Notes under the pieces: model-generated
The model's database searches: none
The model's input: only the letters and a program-made list of their open reading frames with translations
Told to the model about the DNA's origin: nothing
NCBI GenBank assembly: GCA_000499405.2
Contig: HG738139.1
Span: 11,370,616 to 11,434,615 of the forward strand
DNA from: Onchocerca volvulus
Taxonomy: Eukaryota > Nematoda > Chromadorea > Rhabditida > Onchocercidae
Reading direction: 5' to 3'
Length of the DNA: 64,000 nt
Shown here: piece by piece, positions 1-10,426 of the stretch
How the letters are laid out: every line of letters starts with the position of its first letter
How positions within the stretch are numbered: the first letter of the stretch is position 1
Program-made: the position numbers and the translations under genes

Positions 1-643
1 AAATATCTTTTTTCTAGACAAAAAATGAAAAGTGAGAAAAAGTGCTTGGAACTTTTTGCAAAAAAAAAAATATATATATATATAACAAGCAGTATGATAT
101 AAATTGTACATATGCCATAATGTATATAAATAAATAGATAAATAAATAAATATATAAATAAATAAATTAATTAATAAATATATAAATATATACATATATA
201 CTATTTTGCAAAGGTGACACTACTATCTTTTTCTTACAGAACAATTACTATAAACTGCAGCAGACATCTAAATAACTGAATCTCAGTTTTTAATGCGGAA
301 ATTAAGTTTATGCAAATACCGTAACTTTCAATTCAAACTACTCTTCAAATATTTATATCAAAATATATTTTTTTGTACAATGAAATACTTTTCAGATCAT
401 TGCCAATGATGACCTTTCAGCAAATACGGCTATTATTAGTTTAAAGGCATCGTAGATTTGCAATGAAACAACACCGCACAAATAGAGTTAAAAATTAAAA
501 CGCATAGAAGAAAAATTAAAATACATGGCTCTTTTTGTCATTTTTTTTTCATCCTTTTTTGTCTTCTTTTTTGCACCCACTCGTTGGCAAAAGAAACAAC
601 TCAATTCAGTCAAATTCATGGAGTTGATAAATCAATTTCATAC
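1..643 (-). other. Intron of the phosphorylase kinase gene, no exon seen
   Basis: This stretch lies downstream (in gene orientation) of the donor at 642-643 that ends the last exon I can place. It is AT-rich with microsatellite-like AT and ATAA runs at 60-200. I searched the minus strand for the segment that follows in the alpha-subunit family and found nothing convincing, so the next exon is probably beyond the left edge. Confidence 0.5.
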
Positions 644-3600
644 ATTTTCCATAACTTTCCAATAATGTTCAACCATAGTATCGTCATGGGAAAACAAAGC
701 ATCCAGCATAAGCAAACAAATTGATAACGGCCATTCACATTCTATATCTTCAAATTGTTGCAATTCAGAATTGTTGTAATGCAGACGAGATGGATCCTGA
801 AAATCAAAAGAAAAAACTTTATGCAAAAAATAACAGAAAAATGAAGGAAACTTTCGAGTTATGCTTATGAATCTGTCCGCTAATTGAATAAAAAGAACTT
901 GGTTTTTGCTGGTGATAAACATACATGCATATACATACCACATGAATACGTGATTTAGCTTGCTTCACTACTTTTTGATAAGAAAACCAAGCTACTACTA
1001 ATCCCACGAATTTACGACATTTCCATATACTAAATTTTTAGTATATAATCAGAATAATTTTACTTCTAGTGGTGTTTTGTAACCATCACGCAGAAAACGT
1101 CGACAACCATAACGACCAAGCAGCGTATCAATGACTGTTTGACGTGTAAGTTGAATCAAACTCTGTTCCTCCACAGCAAAAGCCGGATATGAAATGATAC
1201 TCAGAAGCGCCAAATCAGTTTCCTGAAATTAGGAAAAAATGCATAAATAAAAAAAGAGAGAAATACAAGCAAATAAGGAATTTGCATAGAAAAAAACATC
1301 ATATACTTTAGAAAACGATTCACGAGGCAACATCGATGTTAACAGAGCTGAACATTGCTGGATCTGATCTGGTAATACATGAATGACAGATCCTGGAAGG
1401 AAAAATGGTGAAGATTTTCATTAAAATAAAAAATGAATCTCACGTTAATTCTTTTTTTCACATCATTCTCACTTTCTTTCTTTCCACAGAAAAAAAAATC
1501 AATTTGTGAATTCTAGTCATTTATAATTTATAAGATAAACCCAAACGGTGATAATGTTTGGAAGAACTTTAAGATTTGTTGGAATTTTTTGTTTTCGAAG
1601 TCAAGAAACCTTTTGAACCATCCCCAAACAAGTCGCCAACATCATTGAGAGCTTGCAATGCGGCTTTTACCATACCAACACTACTAGAGTTCAGTTCCCG
1701 TATTCCTTGATTCGTTTTATCACCACGCTCCCAAACACCATAGTCCTCAAATTAATTCATAAAAATGGCATGATCTTCAAAAAAAAAAAAAAAAAACTAT
1801 TAAAGTAGAATTAGTTTTAAGCTACTTTCTTATTTTAATAACCTATTATAATTTTGACTACTAATAACATAGGAGGTTTTTAATGATGTATTCCGAAAAA
1901 AAATCGAAATTAAGTGATGTCTAGATGATGTTAACATAAACTGACTTAAGATAAATTCAGTAAACTGTCCAACAAATTAAAGAATTAAATAGTGAGTGAC
2001 ATGTATTTCTCAATTTTTGAATAAAAACAGTAATGCATTTTGTGAGAAAAATGAAAAAAAAAAAATACCGGCGTTCGATAACCCGCTTCAATGTAATACA
2101 CCAAGTTTTGTACAAAAGCAACTTCATCAAAGTTCCGCACAATTTGCAAACCTAAAAGTTTTAATATTACATATATTTATTTATACATTTGTCTTAGTAT
2201 TTTAATAACAAGAAATAGTAAATAGAAAAAAAAAAAAAAAAAAAAACTGAACAAAATAAGAAATGCAACAGTAACTTTACTTTTGTTTGCTTAACAAAAG
2301 TGAAATTATTAAAACATAACATAAAAATGAACATTATAATTATTATTAAGGTTGAATATGCCCTTTGTCCAAACTAATTGATATTCGGAACCAATCATTT
2401 CACTGTTAAAGTTATTTAAGTTTAGAATTATGCACATCATACAGTAATGAGCACTTTTCATCTTATTTATCGGATATACGAAATCTAGAAGACCCCATTA
2501 TTCATATTTTATCAATCCTGAAGCTCCAAGATTTTCTAAAAGCACCTAAAATTTATAGGAGCACTAATATTTCGAAAATCCTTTCAATTTTTTTAAAGTT
2601 AATTCTCAGTTTTCAACATTAAATTTACCTGATGCCGTTAACTGGGCTAATGTTAGTAGGAATAATGATATCGCATCAATCTGTAAATGTCCCCATTCAT
2701 CATCACCAACAACAGTACCCTTTGTTTGGGCTGAGTATTTCGCATGAAGAGCATCATTTTTACGCTGATATAACTTGAACTGCTCAACCTTATCCGACTG
2801 ACGCATCATACATTCCAACAATGATTGCATAGTTTTCACACTAAAATGATTAAAAAAAAAAGTAATGATATGATAAAAAATACATGCACCCAAACAAGAT
2901 AAGGAAATTATTATTTAACTAAATCATCACCATAATGTCAAAATCATTTTAGTTAAACGAATTCAATGAATAGTATCAAAAGTACTATATTTCCAATCCA
3001 TTATGACATAAACTGATATTTTAATAAAAGAAATAATATTATCATTATTCACATTATACCTTTAGCCTAATCAAACACTTTACCAATTTAATCCCAATTC
3101 GTTCGCTTTGGCAAGATCCTCGTCTATGTCAGCACTTTTCTGATACGCTCGATACATTGCCCATATTGCGTGTGTTGCATATAAATTATCACGTACCCAC
3201 GCATGATCAGGTGAATCCTTAAAAATGAAAAAATAATATGTATAAAAGAAGATAGGAAATACTCGCTAATTATTTAATAAATTATTACTGAAAAGCAAAC
3301 AAGCTAAAATGAACTCGTTTTATCTTTCACAATAATGAAATTATCTTGAATCGAGCAAATTATCAGGGTCTATCCAATGATTCATGTAGTGTTATCATAC
3401 GAATATATCGCTAGCAAAGAGGTCTCTGACAGAGGAGACTTTTTCGATCGTATAAAACTGATTCAAATCATGCAGAACATAATAACGGAAATCTATTCCT
3501 TAATTATTTTATTTGAAAAACAAATAATTGTATTTATTCATTTTAATTATTAATAATTTACTTTGAAATACAACAAAAGGTTGAATTTCAGTCATCATCT

Positions 3601-4026
3601 ATTATAACTACAATAATTATTTAACTCCGAATACAACTAATCTTAAGATTTACAGAATCAATCAGTTTGAAAAAGCAACAATTATCACTTAATGCGACAA
3701 AAATTTACATGCAATAATCAAATTTCATTTAACCCTTTATCAAATAATTAGTAATACAATCCGAAGCATATTTTATTATTTCATGTTTAATTGATGCATT
3801 CAAGAATGTAGCATTAATTTCTTCTACAAACATCTCTTTCACTCTTCACTTCTTTATCTTCATCATAATTATTCAGTTTTGTAATTTAAATTAAATCTAT
3901 AAATATTCATACCTCTATGTTATTTGTGAATAAACCAGTAATAGGATTTTGATATTTTAGAATGGTCTGTTCAACGAGATACATCAAACAATCTAAACGT
4001 ACGCCAGAACCACTTCTCGAACGCAT
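644..4026 (-). CDS. PHKA: Phosphorylase b kinase regulatory subunit alpha, N-terminal part (partial at left edge)
   Basis: Regulatory subunit of the cytosolic kinase complex that activates glycogen phosphorylase. Eight exons join in phase into 359 residues: 4026-3913, 3217-3084, 2840-2629, 2151-2069, 1745-1610, 1392-1307, 1222-1064, 796-644. The start [12 protein letters not shown] corresponds to the start of vertebrate alpha subunits. Other family landmarks in order are HAWVRDN (about 43-49), [64 protein letters not shown], and [12 protein letters not shown] followed by FEDIECEWP. These belong to the glucoamylase-like GH15-type domain. HAWVRDN and [10 protein letters not shown] favour alpha over beta. 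The family is about 1,240 residues, so roughly 29% is present. A TTGCAG acceptor at 4080-4082 leaves a 53-base leader before the ATG, so it may be a trans-splice site; the frame is open back to it, so a longer N-terminus is possible. Acceptors are all AG, including a weak one before 1745. Confidence 0.93.
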
Positions 4027-4082
4027 CTTATTGATCAGTTGATTAATACCAGTGATTACAGCTAACAAAAACAATTCTCCTG

Positions 4083-4670
4083 CAAATTATGCAAAATTTT
4101 TGATTCAAAATGAATAACTTTTTTCCTTCATTGATAAGAATTCATAATTGCACTTGGAATCTTTTAAATTTTTAAATATCCACAGATAACCATATAAAAT
4201 CGTAATACGAATACAAATATGTAAGTAATTATTCTGATATATGTGTAACATACGTAAAGATAAATAATCGAACATAAGACATATGCGTATACATAAATGC
4301 ACGTGTAAGCAATCATATACACATTAATTTACTAGCTAACTGAACTGCAATACGAAAGATACTATATGTCACTGTTATGTCAAAAAACTGCGTTATGTAA
4401 TGCAATTTCTGTTGATAATTACTCATTTACATTGATAGATATTAATTATTTTGATGCGATATTAGTGAAGAAGTTATTTGAATCTGAATCGAATCAAATC
4501 AAGTCACTAAGAATGATTAATTGGAAATACAAATGGAAAATCTCTTGAAATAGTTGCTTTAATGATATCTTTGCTGTTGGGAGGAAAATTAACCAACAAG
4601 TAGACCAATTCCAATTTGGAATTTATAGGCACTGCAGAAATATCGATGATGTTACTTAGTGATGTTGATT
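4083..4670. other. Upstream region of the phosphorylase kinase gene, no gene seen
   Basis: AT-rich DNA upstream of the likely leader acceptor. A short open frame at 4366-4548 has no family resemblance and looks random. Confidence 0.4.
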
Positions 4671-4675
4671 TTTGA

Positions 4676-5023
4676 GAAATTAAAGAATGATAGGATTTGT
4701 AATACAGAACTTTTTTCGAAAAATTAGAGGAGATTTGTAATAAAAAATGTTTTTCAAGAAATTAGGGAGTGATAGAATTTGTGATATAGGACGTTTTTCG
4801 AGAAGCTAGAGAATAATAGGATTTATAAAACAGAACATCTTTCGAGAAATTAAGAGAATGACAAAATTTGAAACATTGAATGTTTTTTGAGAAATTAGAG
4901 ATTGATGGGTTTTGTAATATAAGACATTTTTCAAGAAATTAGAGAATGATGGAATTTGTAAAATAGAACGTCTTCCGAAAAATTGCAGAATGATAGGATT
5001 TGCAACATATAATATTTTTCTGA
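4676..5023. repeat. Degenerate 44-bp tandem repeat, eight copies
   Basis: Eight imperfect units of about 43-45 bp follow one another. The consensus begins GAAATTAGAGAATGATAGGA and continues ATTTGTAATATAGAACG then TTTTTCGA. Units differ by substitutions and small indels, so the array is old. It lies about 0.65 kb upstream of the phosphorylase kinase start codon. Confidence 0.85.
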
Positions 5024-5700
5024 GGACAATAAAGATTTTAATCGTTAAATTCGGCGAAAATTATGAGAAACATTTCCATAGAAATAGCTGCAGTTTACAA
5101 ACCGGTTCATGCCCGAGTTGCAGATGAAGGAGTCAGCTGTTGATAGCATAAGATCGGCATAACTGATTTATCTGATCGATTTGAAGTCGAGTATCCTGGT
5201 GCCTGACCTTTCAGAAGACCTGTTATTACAATGTAGTAATGTTATCTCTCTGTTTATGTGATATCATGCTCTTTCATACAATTGCTGAAATTTTAAAAAT
5301 TTTCAAATTTCCCAGATGAAAATTTTCTAAGAGTAAATACTTTTACTTACTTGTTTTTAGAGTGTTTACTCTTTCTTCTTAAAAGAAAAAAAGGAAAAAG
5401 GAAGAAATAAAGCAGGCAATTTTAAAAAATTAAGCAAAAATTTTTGGAGGAAAGATTTGTCAAATTTTTTTTATTTATAAATAACTTCATCTACTTTTCT
5501 AGTGAGCACTGTGGATAGAAATGATTTGCATAATCAAAAGTACTGTCTAAATTGATGGACAAATTAAACGGGATAATTTAATAATTAATTTCTTCAATCT
5601 CTTTGGAATTCAAATCCATTGAAATATATGGCATGCAATCATCAAAATATATCACCAATTTGTACCTTAGATTTATAATGATAAACACAAAGGAATGTTT
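5024..5700. other. Intergenic; a GC-richer patch at 5090-5230
   Basis: The patch at 5090-5230 is more GC-rich than its surroundings and carries an open minus-strand frame of about 34 codons. It could be a first exon or promoter of the phosphorylase kinase gene. I cannot assign it: no family similarity and no splice pair in phase with the exon ending at 3913. The rest is plain AT-rich DNA. Confidence 0.25.
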
Positions 5701-5704
5701 TTAT

Positions 5705-5880
5705 TGATATACTAGTCCGCGTGGCCAATTCAGCTAATCTATAGGGGCCGGCCAAGCTTCGCGTGTCCGGTTCCAGTTAGTATATATAAATGAGCATGTA
5801 AACGTGCAAAATCTTGATCCTCCGAAAATTCCTAAACAGTGCTTTATCTATTTGAAAATCTTAAATTCGTCTGAAAACAC
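5705..5880 (+). repeat. Dispersed repeat, copy 1
   Basis: A GC-rich module bounded by ACTAGT and CCAGTTAGT, containing GGGGCCGGCC, is followed by a tail with TATATAAATGAG, CAAAATCTT and TCCGAAAATTCCTAAACA. The same order of motifs recurs at 39478-39740, and part of it at 24300-24490. It abuts the Helitron relic. Confidence 0.75.
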
Positions 5881-5930
5881 GTGCTGTGATGTCATGCCTA
5901 TCATGGCAATTGCTCAGGAAGTAAGAGGTT

Positions 5931-7291
5931 TTGTACATCATTTACAACTGCATCTCACAAATGAATGTGTTCTTCAGAGCGAAGCTTGGTCTGATTAAAA
6001 CGGATGAACATCAAACGTTCTATCTCGATTTTTGCATACATATCGACGATATATTGGGGAAACAACTGACAGCATTTCAAAATGTGATTGTCTTCATTCT
6101 CTCGAAGATTAATCAGTATGAATAATGATTCACTGCACTATATTTCTTATTTATTTCTTCGTCACTGATTGGACTTAATCATCTTAATGTTGTTGAAGTC
6201 ATATTCATCGGTACCATCCCAAAAAAATGATTGGATATTGCAGAGTATCGTAGCATCGATGAGTTTCTGCAAATTTTGCCAACTGATCGTTTCTGACGTG
6301 AAGAGCAATATCTCTAGGTTGAAATTGATCTCCGACTATAATAATTCCCACTTCATCTATAGTTGGAGCATTGAATCTTCAAACATGTTCTTCAGCAGAC
6401 GTTTTATCAGCATGAATAACAATCTTGCATGCATCAAAAGGCACTATGTCAATTGCTGTTATGAACAAACGCACTAAATTGTTTTTTTCATAAAAAAGCT
6501 GTTGCAATTGGGAAATGATGGAGCTTTCTATTTCGGTATGAATTCCAGCAAGCATCATTGCTATCACCGATGAAATACATTTGTAGGAATTTATATTGAA
6601 CATCTGGCGACGGAAACAGGGAATCGGCTTTATGATAAATTTGTTCTTTCACTTTGAAAGTTGACATGAATTGTGTTGTTACGATTTCTGCGCCGAACGA
6701 CATCATTTTGAAGCATGAGTTGTATTTCCTGATTTTAGTTAGATAATGCTTTGATTCGGCGGTATATCCGGCAGACAAAATTTTTAATGACTCTCGTGGT
6801 TCTTTAAGTTGAGGCAGTTTAATTTTTCCGGCAGTGCAAAACATTTCTTTCATTTCTCCATTAAATTTTAGAGCCTTGCAATAGGGACATACTTCAGTTA
6901 TAGTACCAATTGGAACGTGCGGGCTCAAACTGTAATCATCAGTTCGGTTGCACCGGGTTGCAAAGCGATTGTAATTGCGTGGTTATTGAATATGAAATCG
7001 TGTTTGACGCTGATTTTCTGTTTCTCGTTTACTTCTTTCAGCCATTCTCAGCCTGCCGCGTTCATTCTGTTGAAAATGGAGCAGACCTGAAGCTGCAGAA
7101 CACGATCGACGTGCTCGCAACCGTTCATCCTCAAATCTCGCTGCACGTCATTCTGCTCGCATTTGAGTCATTCTTTACCTTGTTCACTCGTTGACTGATG
7201 CCCTTTCTTCCTCCGCTTGATTTGCAATTAATCGTCGTTTTGCTTTCGCTGCACGAGTACGATGGCCTAAGTTTGATCTTCTACGAAGCAT
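5931..7291 (-). pseudogene. Decayed Helitron RepHel protein, N-terminal half
   Basis: Minus-strand relic of a Helitron rolling-circle transposon protein. A start at 7291 gives MLRRRSNLGHRTRAAKAKRR, the basic N-terminus common in these elements. DDYSLSPHVPIGTITEVCPYC (around 6935-6870), SKHYLTKIRKYNSCFKMMSF and FMSTFKVKEQIYHKADSLFP mark the Helitron-like N domain. After a frame change near 6500-6600 comes QQLFYEKNNLVRLF with ACKIVIHADKT. Then FNAPTIDEV and THRCYDTLQYPIIF, a further frameshift near 6230, and QLFPQYIVDMYAKIE with FNQTKLRSEEHIHL. Stops break the basic region around 7190-7140, and another stop lies near 5958. No helicase half is seen and the element ends close to the dispersed repeat at 5705-5880. 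It is non-functional. Confidence 0.88.
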
Positions 7292-7477
7292 TATTTGAAT
7301 AAACTAAACAGATATTTAAAAAAATACTTGCATCTATTACTGTGTCAAAGATGTTTCATAACCTGAAAAATGGATTGAATAGCTAAGAAAGGTAATGCCT
7401 GATACCTATTTATAACTTGAATTGCACCTAACTGTTCTCAAAATTGACTTATTTGGCATGCAAAAAAAAAAAAAGAA

Positions 7478-8110
7478 GTAGACATATATAACTAGAAACA
7501 CACATCCATTCGAAGGCAAGGTTGTATCGAAATTTGAAAGCAGTCAATGAAAAGTCTGCGAAGTTACGCTGCAAGCAACAGTCTAGGTGCGGTCAACAAA
7601 TTCAGTCAGCTCATCTAGCTCATCTACTTCACAAATGAAGAAATAAACAAAAAGCTTAGAATAGGCCTTGTATTTGCAAAAATTTGAAATCGGTTACGCG
7701 CCTTTTCGAATGAAAATAAATTCGTCTACTCACTTATTTTAATAATAAGCAACCTTAAAAATACCTGTCATAGGTGCGACGAATGAAGAAAGAGTAGATA
7801 TATCTAAACAAAAAAAGCGTCTGTTCGAATAAAAAGTTTTGTCGAAATCCGAAAGCAATCGGTGAAGGGATTGCAAAATTTTGTGCCAAACAACAGCCAC
7901 GATATAGAAGATGTAGATATATGGCATATGATTTTACCTACTTTAACCTGTCACAGGTGTGATAAAAACAAAAAAACAAAAAAAAAAAAAAAAAAGAAAG
8001 ATATGTACAGATAAAAACACATTCCAATTTCAATGCAGCATTGTATCGAAATTTGAAAGCAATTGGTGAAGAGATTGCAGAGTTATGTCCAAATAACAGC
8101 GACGGTGGTT
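7478..8110 (+). repeat. Three diverged direct copies of a ~110-bp repeat
   Basis: Copies at about 7480-7590, 7790-7910 and 8000-8106 share TATCGAAATTTGAAAGCA, then a segment like ATTGGTGAAGAGATTGCA, then a CAACAGC-type end. Between them, CCTGTCATAGGTGCGA (7763) and CCTGTCACAGGTGTGA (7947) also match, so the true unit is longer, 200-320 bp with indels. They lie upstream (in element orientation) of the Helitron relic and could have been carried by it. Confidence 0.75.
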
Positions 8111-9092
8111 TACATTTTTATTTATATAGATTTTCATTTCTCTCCGATTTTCGTTATTGTATACCGAAATTGTTGAATTTAACCAAAGATGCTTTATCAA
8201 ATCAAATTATCGTATATTGCAAATGTTAGTTTTACAGTGATATTTGATTTTATCAATTAGTTTTTTTTTTTTTTGAAATATCTTATCAAATTTTATATAA
8301 AATTAATCTTCTTATAGCAGTTCAAAAGAAATATGTCCTTGATAATACGGTTAATAATACAGTACCATGAAAATAATTCTTACTACAGCATTTTTACAGT
8401 ATTCATCCACATCAGGGCAAAAGTATTGCTAATTTTATGATGATACAATTGAAACCGAGTAAGCCAATGATTCAAAAATCTAATATAGCTGTTCATAGTA
8501 AAATTTACTTTTTGTAATTTGATTACTTTAATATAATATAATTTAATTTTTTGATACTTTTAAGACTACTAAAATTGCCAAAATTTAAGTATTATTGCCT
8601 TTTTGGTGATCCTGAATGCAAATTTTTTATTTGAATTCAAAATTTCCAGTTTAAATTTAAGATTTTCAACTTGAATTTGCAATTCAGAAATATGAAAAAA
8701 CTGATAGCATTTAAATCCAAGCAATATAGTAATCTTGAGAGATCAAAAATTTTCGATTTATTTCAAGATAGCCGAAATTAATGGTAATATGAAAAAAATG
8801 ACAAGATCGAAATTTAGTAGTTTGGATTTAAACATCTTTCATTTGGTATTTAATTCTTTTGCTTTTTAAATATCATTGCTGTATTAAGCTTAACTTCAAA
8901 TTTGAACAATTCAAATGTTTACACACCATATTCGATTGAATTCAAATCTAATTCACGTTAAATAAATTCGAGTTTGGAAATAGCAGTAAGAATTCGGGTT
9001 TAAATTCTATTATAACTTCTATTAGATGATAGATATTTTCTTTATGTAGCTGAAAGTATTACGAAGTATTGATAATTAGAATAATTTAATAA
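8111..9092. other. Intergenic, no gene seen
   Basis: AT-rich DNA with many short GAATTCAAA/TTTAAATTC-like words but no clear periodicity. It separates the repeat cluster from the 3' end of the ML-domain gene. Confidence 0.4.
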
Positions 9093-9098
9093 TTTATT
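9093..9098 (-). terminator. Polyadenylation signal of the ML-domain gene
   Basis: AATAAA on the minus strand begins 2 bases after the TGA stop (9101-9103). This is very close to the stop, but short 3' UTRs are usual in nematodes. Confidence 0.35.
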
Positions 9099-9100
9099 CA

Positions 9101-10413
9101 TCATTTGGGGTTATTACGGGTTTTTATTATAGACAAAATATCCATGCATGTACGTAACTTCTTATTCTGATCAAAAATTTCAAGGTGTATCATGTACGGT
9201 ACATTATTCGGAAGCATTTCTATTAAGAATCGAATTTCGCTAAAATCGAAAATTAATGGTAATCGTTGCTGCCCACGTTGTATTGGGCATCGAACAGTTT
9301 TGTTGCATTTCACCAAATTATCTCTGAAAATAGGAAATGAAACTGAAAATTGGGATTTAATATCAAATTTTGAATATGAATATAATGGATAACGTTGTAA
9401 TGTCATTTCTTTTTTAAATAACATTGTGATGTTATTCCTTTTTTTTTTCCTTTTTTTTTTTTTGAAAGATTTTTCTTTATAGTCATTGCAAATAATGGAA
9501 AAATGAAAGGAAAAGAAACTAAAAAAAAATAGGTTGAACTTTTTCCCTAATGTTAAAGTAGAAATTTAATTTATGGATTTATGTGCATAATGCAACAAGC
9601 AATTGTTTTCCTAAACTATCCCTTAAAAATTTTTTATCAATTTTTTTTTTTTAATTTAACCAATATTTATACAGTCTGGTAGTTATCAAAAAATTTAATA
9701 GTTTCAAAAGTTTTTAAAGAAATTTGGTGTTTTTCAAAAAAAAAAAAGAAAAAAAAATTTCGAATAATTCCATTTGCATCTTTAGAAATTCATTAAAATA
9801 TGACGATGAAAATGATGGATATTACTGTAGCTTACAGTATTCCAAGAGTTGGGATTCGATGCCACCTACATCCAAGCCAACCGCCCCATTTGTACAGTTT
9901 GATGGTTGATTCCACATTATCAATTTGTCCACCGGTATTTGTTATATTAGTTAATATAATAAATGGTTTCATTGCATTGATCGGATAGATTCGTTTATCT
10001 ATAAATAAATTTTTCTTTTATACTTAATTTTTTAAAAATTTAAAGATGAAAATTTCAAAAAAAAAAAAAAAAAAAACGAAAAATTAAATGATAATTTCAA
10101 TAAATTAATGTTGTCAATTAATGAATTGTTTTATTTCCATAAAAATTCAATAATTAATAACACTATCTATGTGAAAATTATCGATATTGCAGGAAAAAGG
10201 AACATCATTTTCCAAATTGAAAATTTTCTTTTTTGTTTTCCTATTTTATAAAATCGAACAATTTTTATCAACGATCATTATATTGTGATATATTGTCGAT
10301 TCATTTGAGCAAGGAACCCAAACAAAATTAGATTCAGTGCCATTTGGAGCTTGACAAGCCATTTCACAGGGCGATATATTAACTGCTACAAACAGCAAAA
10401 TTAGAAATAGCAT
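9101..10413 (-). CDS. Secreted ML-domain lipid-binding protein, GM2-activator-like
   Basis: Three exons, 10413-10260, 9998-9836 and 9323-9101, join in phase into 179 residues. Residues 1 to about 16 (MLFLILLFVAVNISP) form a signal peptide. The core shows the pattern I associate with nematode ML (MD-2-related lipid-recognition) proteins: YPINAMKPFIILTNI (56-70), LYKWGGWLGCRWHRIPTLGI (86-105), DNLVKCNKTVRCPI (107-120), LPLIFDFSE, and PYMIHLEIFDQN ending in CMD. Six cysteines after the signal (20, 36, 95, 112, 118, 165) fit the disulfide-bonded beta sandwich. The family binds lipids in the lysosome or outside the cell; the ligand here is unknown. A CAG acceptor at 10424-10426 sits 10 bases before the ATG, suggesting trans-splicing. 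The exon 1 donor (T|GTTCGA) is weak but is the only one in phase. Confidence 0.82.
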
Positions 10414-10426
10414 TTTAGACAATCTG

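Noticed and set aside
6910..7194. 94-codon plus-strand frame
   Set aside because: It is antisense to the Helitron N-terminal region; the minus strand carries the recognisable motifs.
9192..9392. 66-codon plus-strand frame
   Set aside because: It is antisense to ML exon 3, whose minus-strand reading has clear domain motifs.
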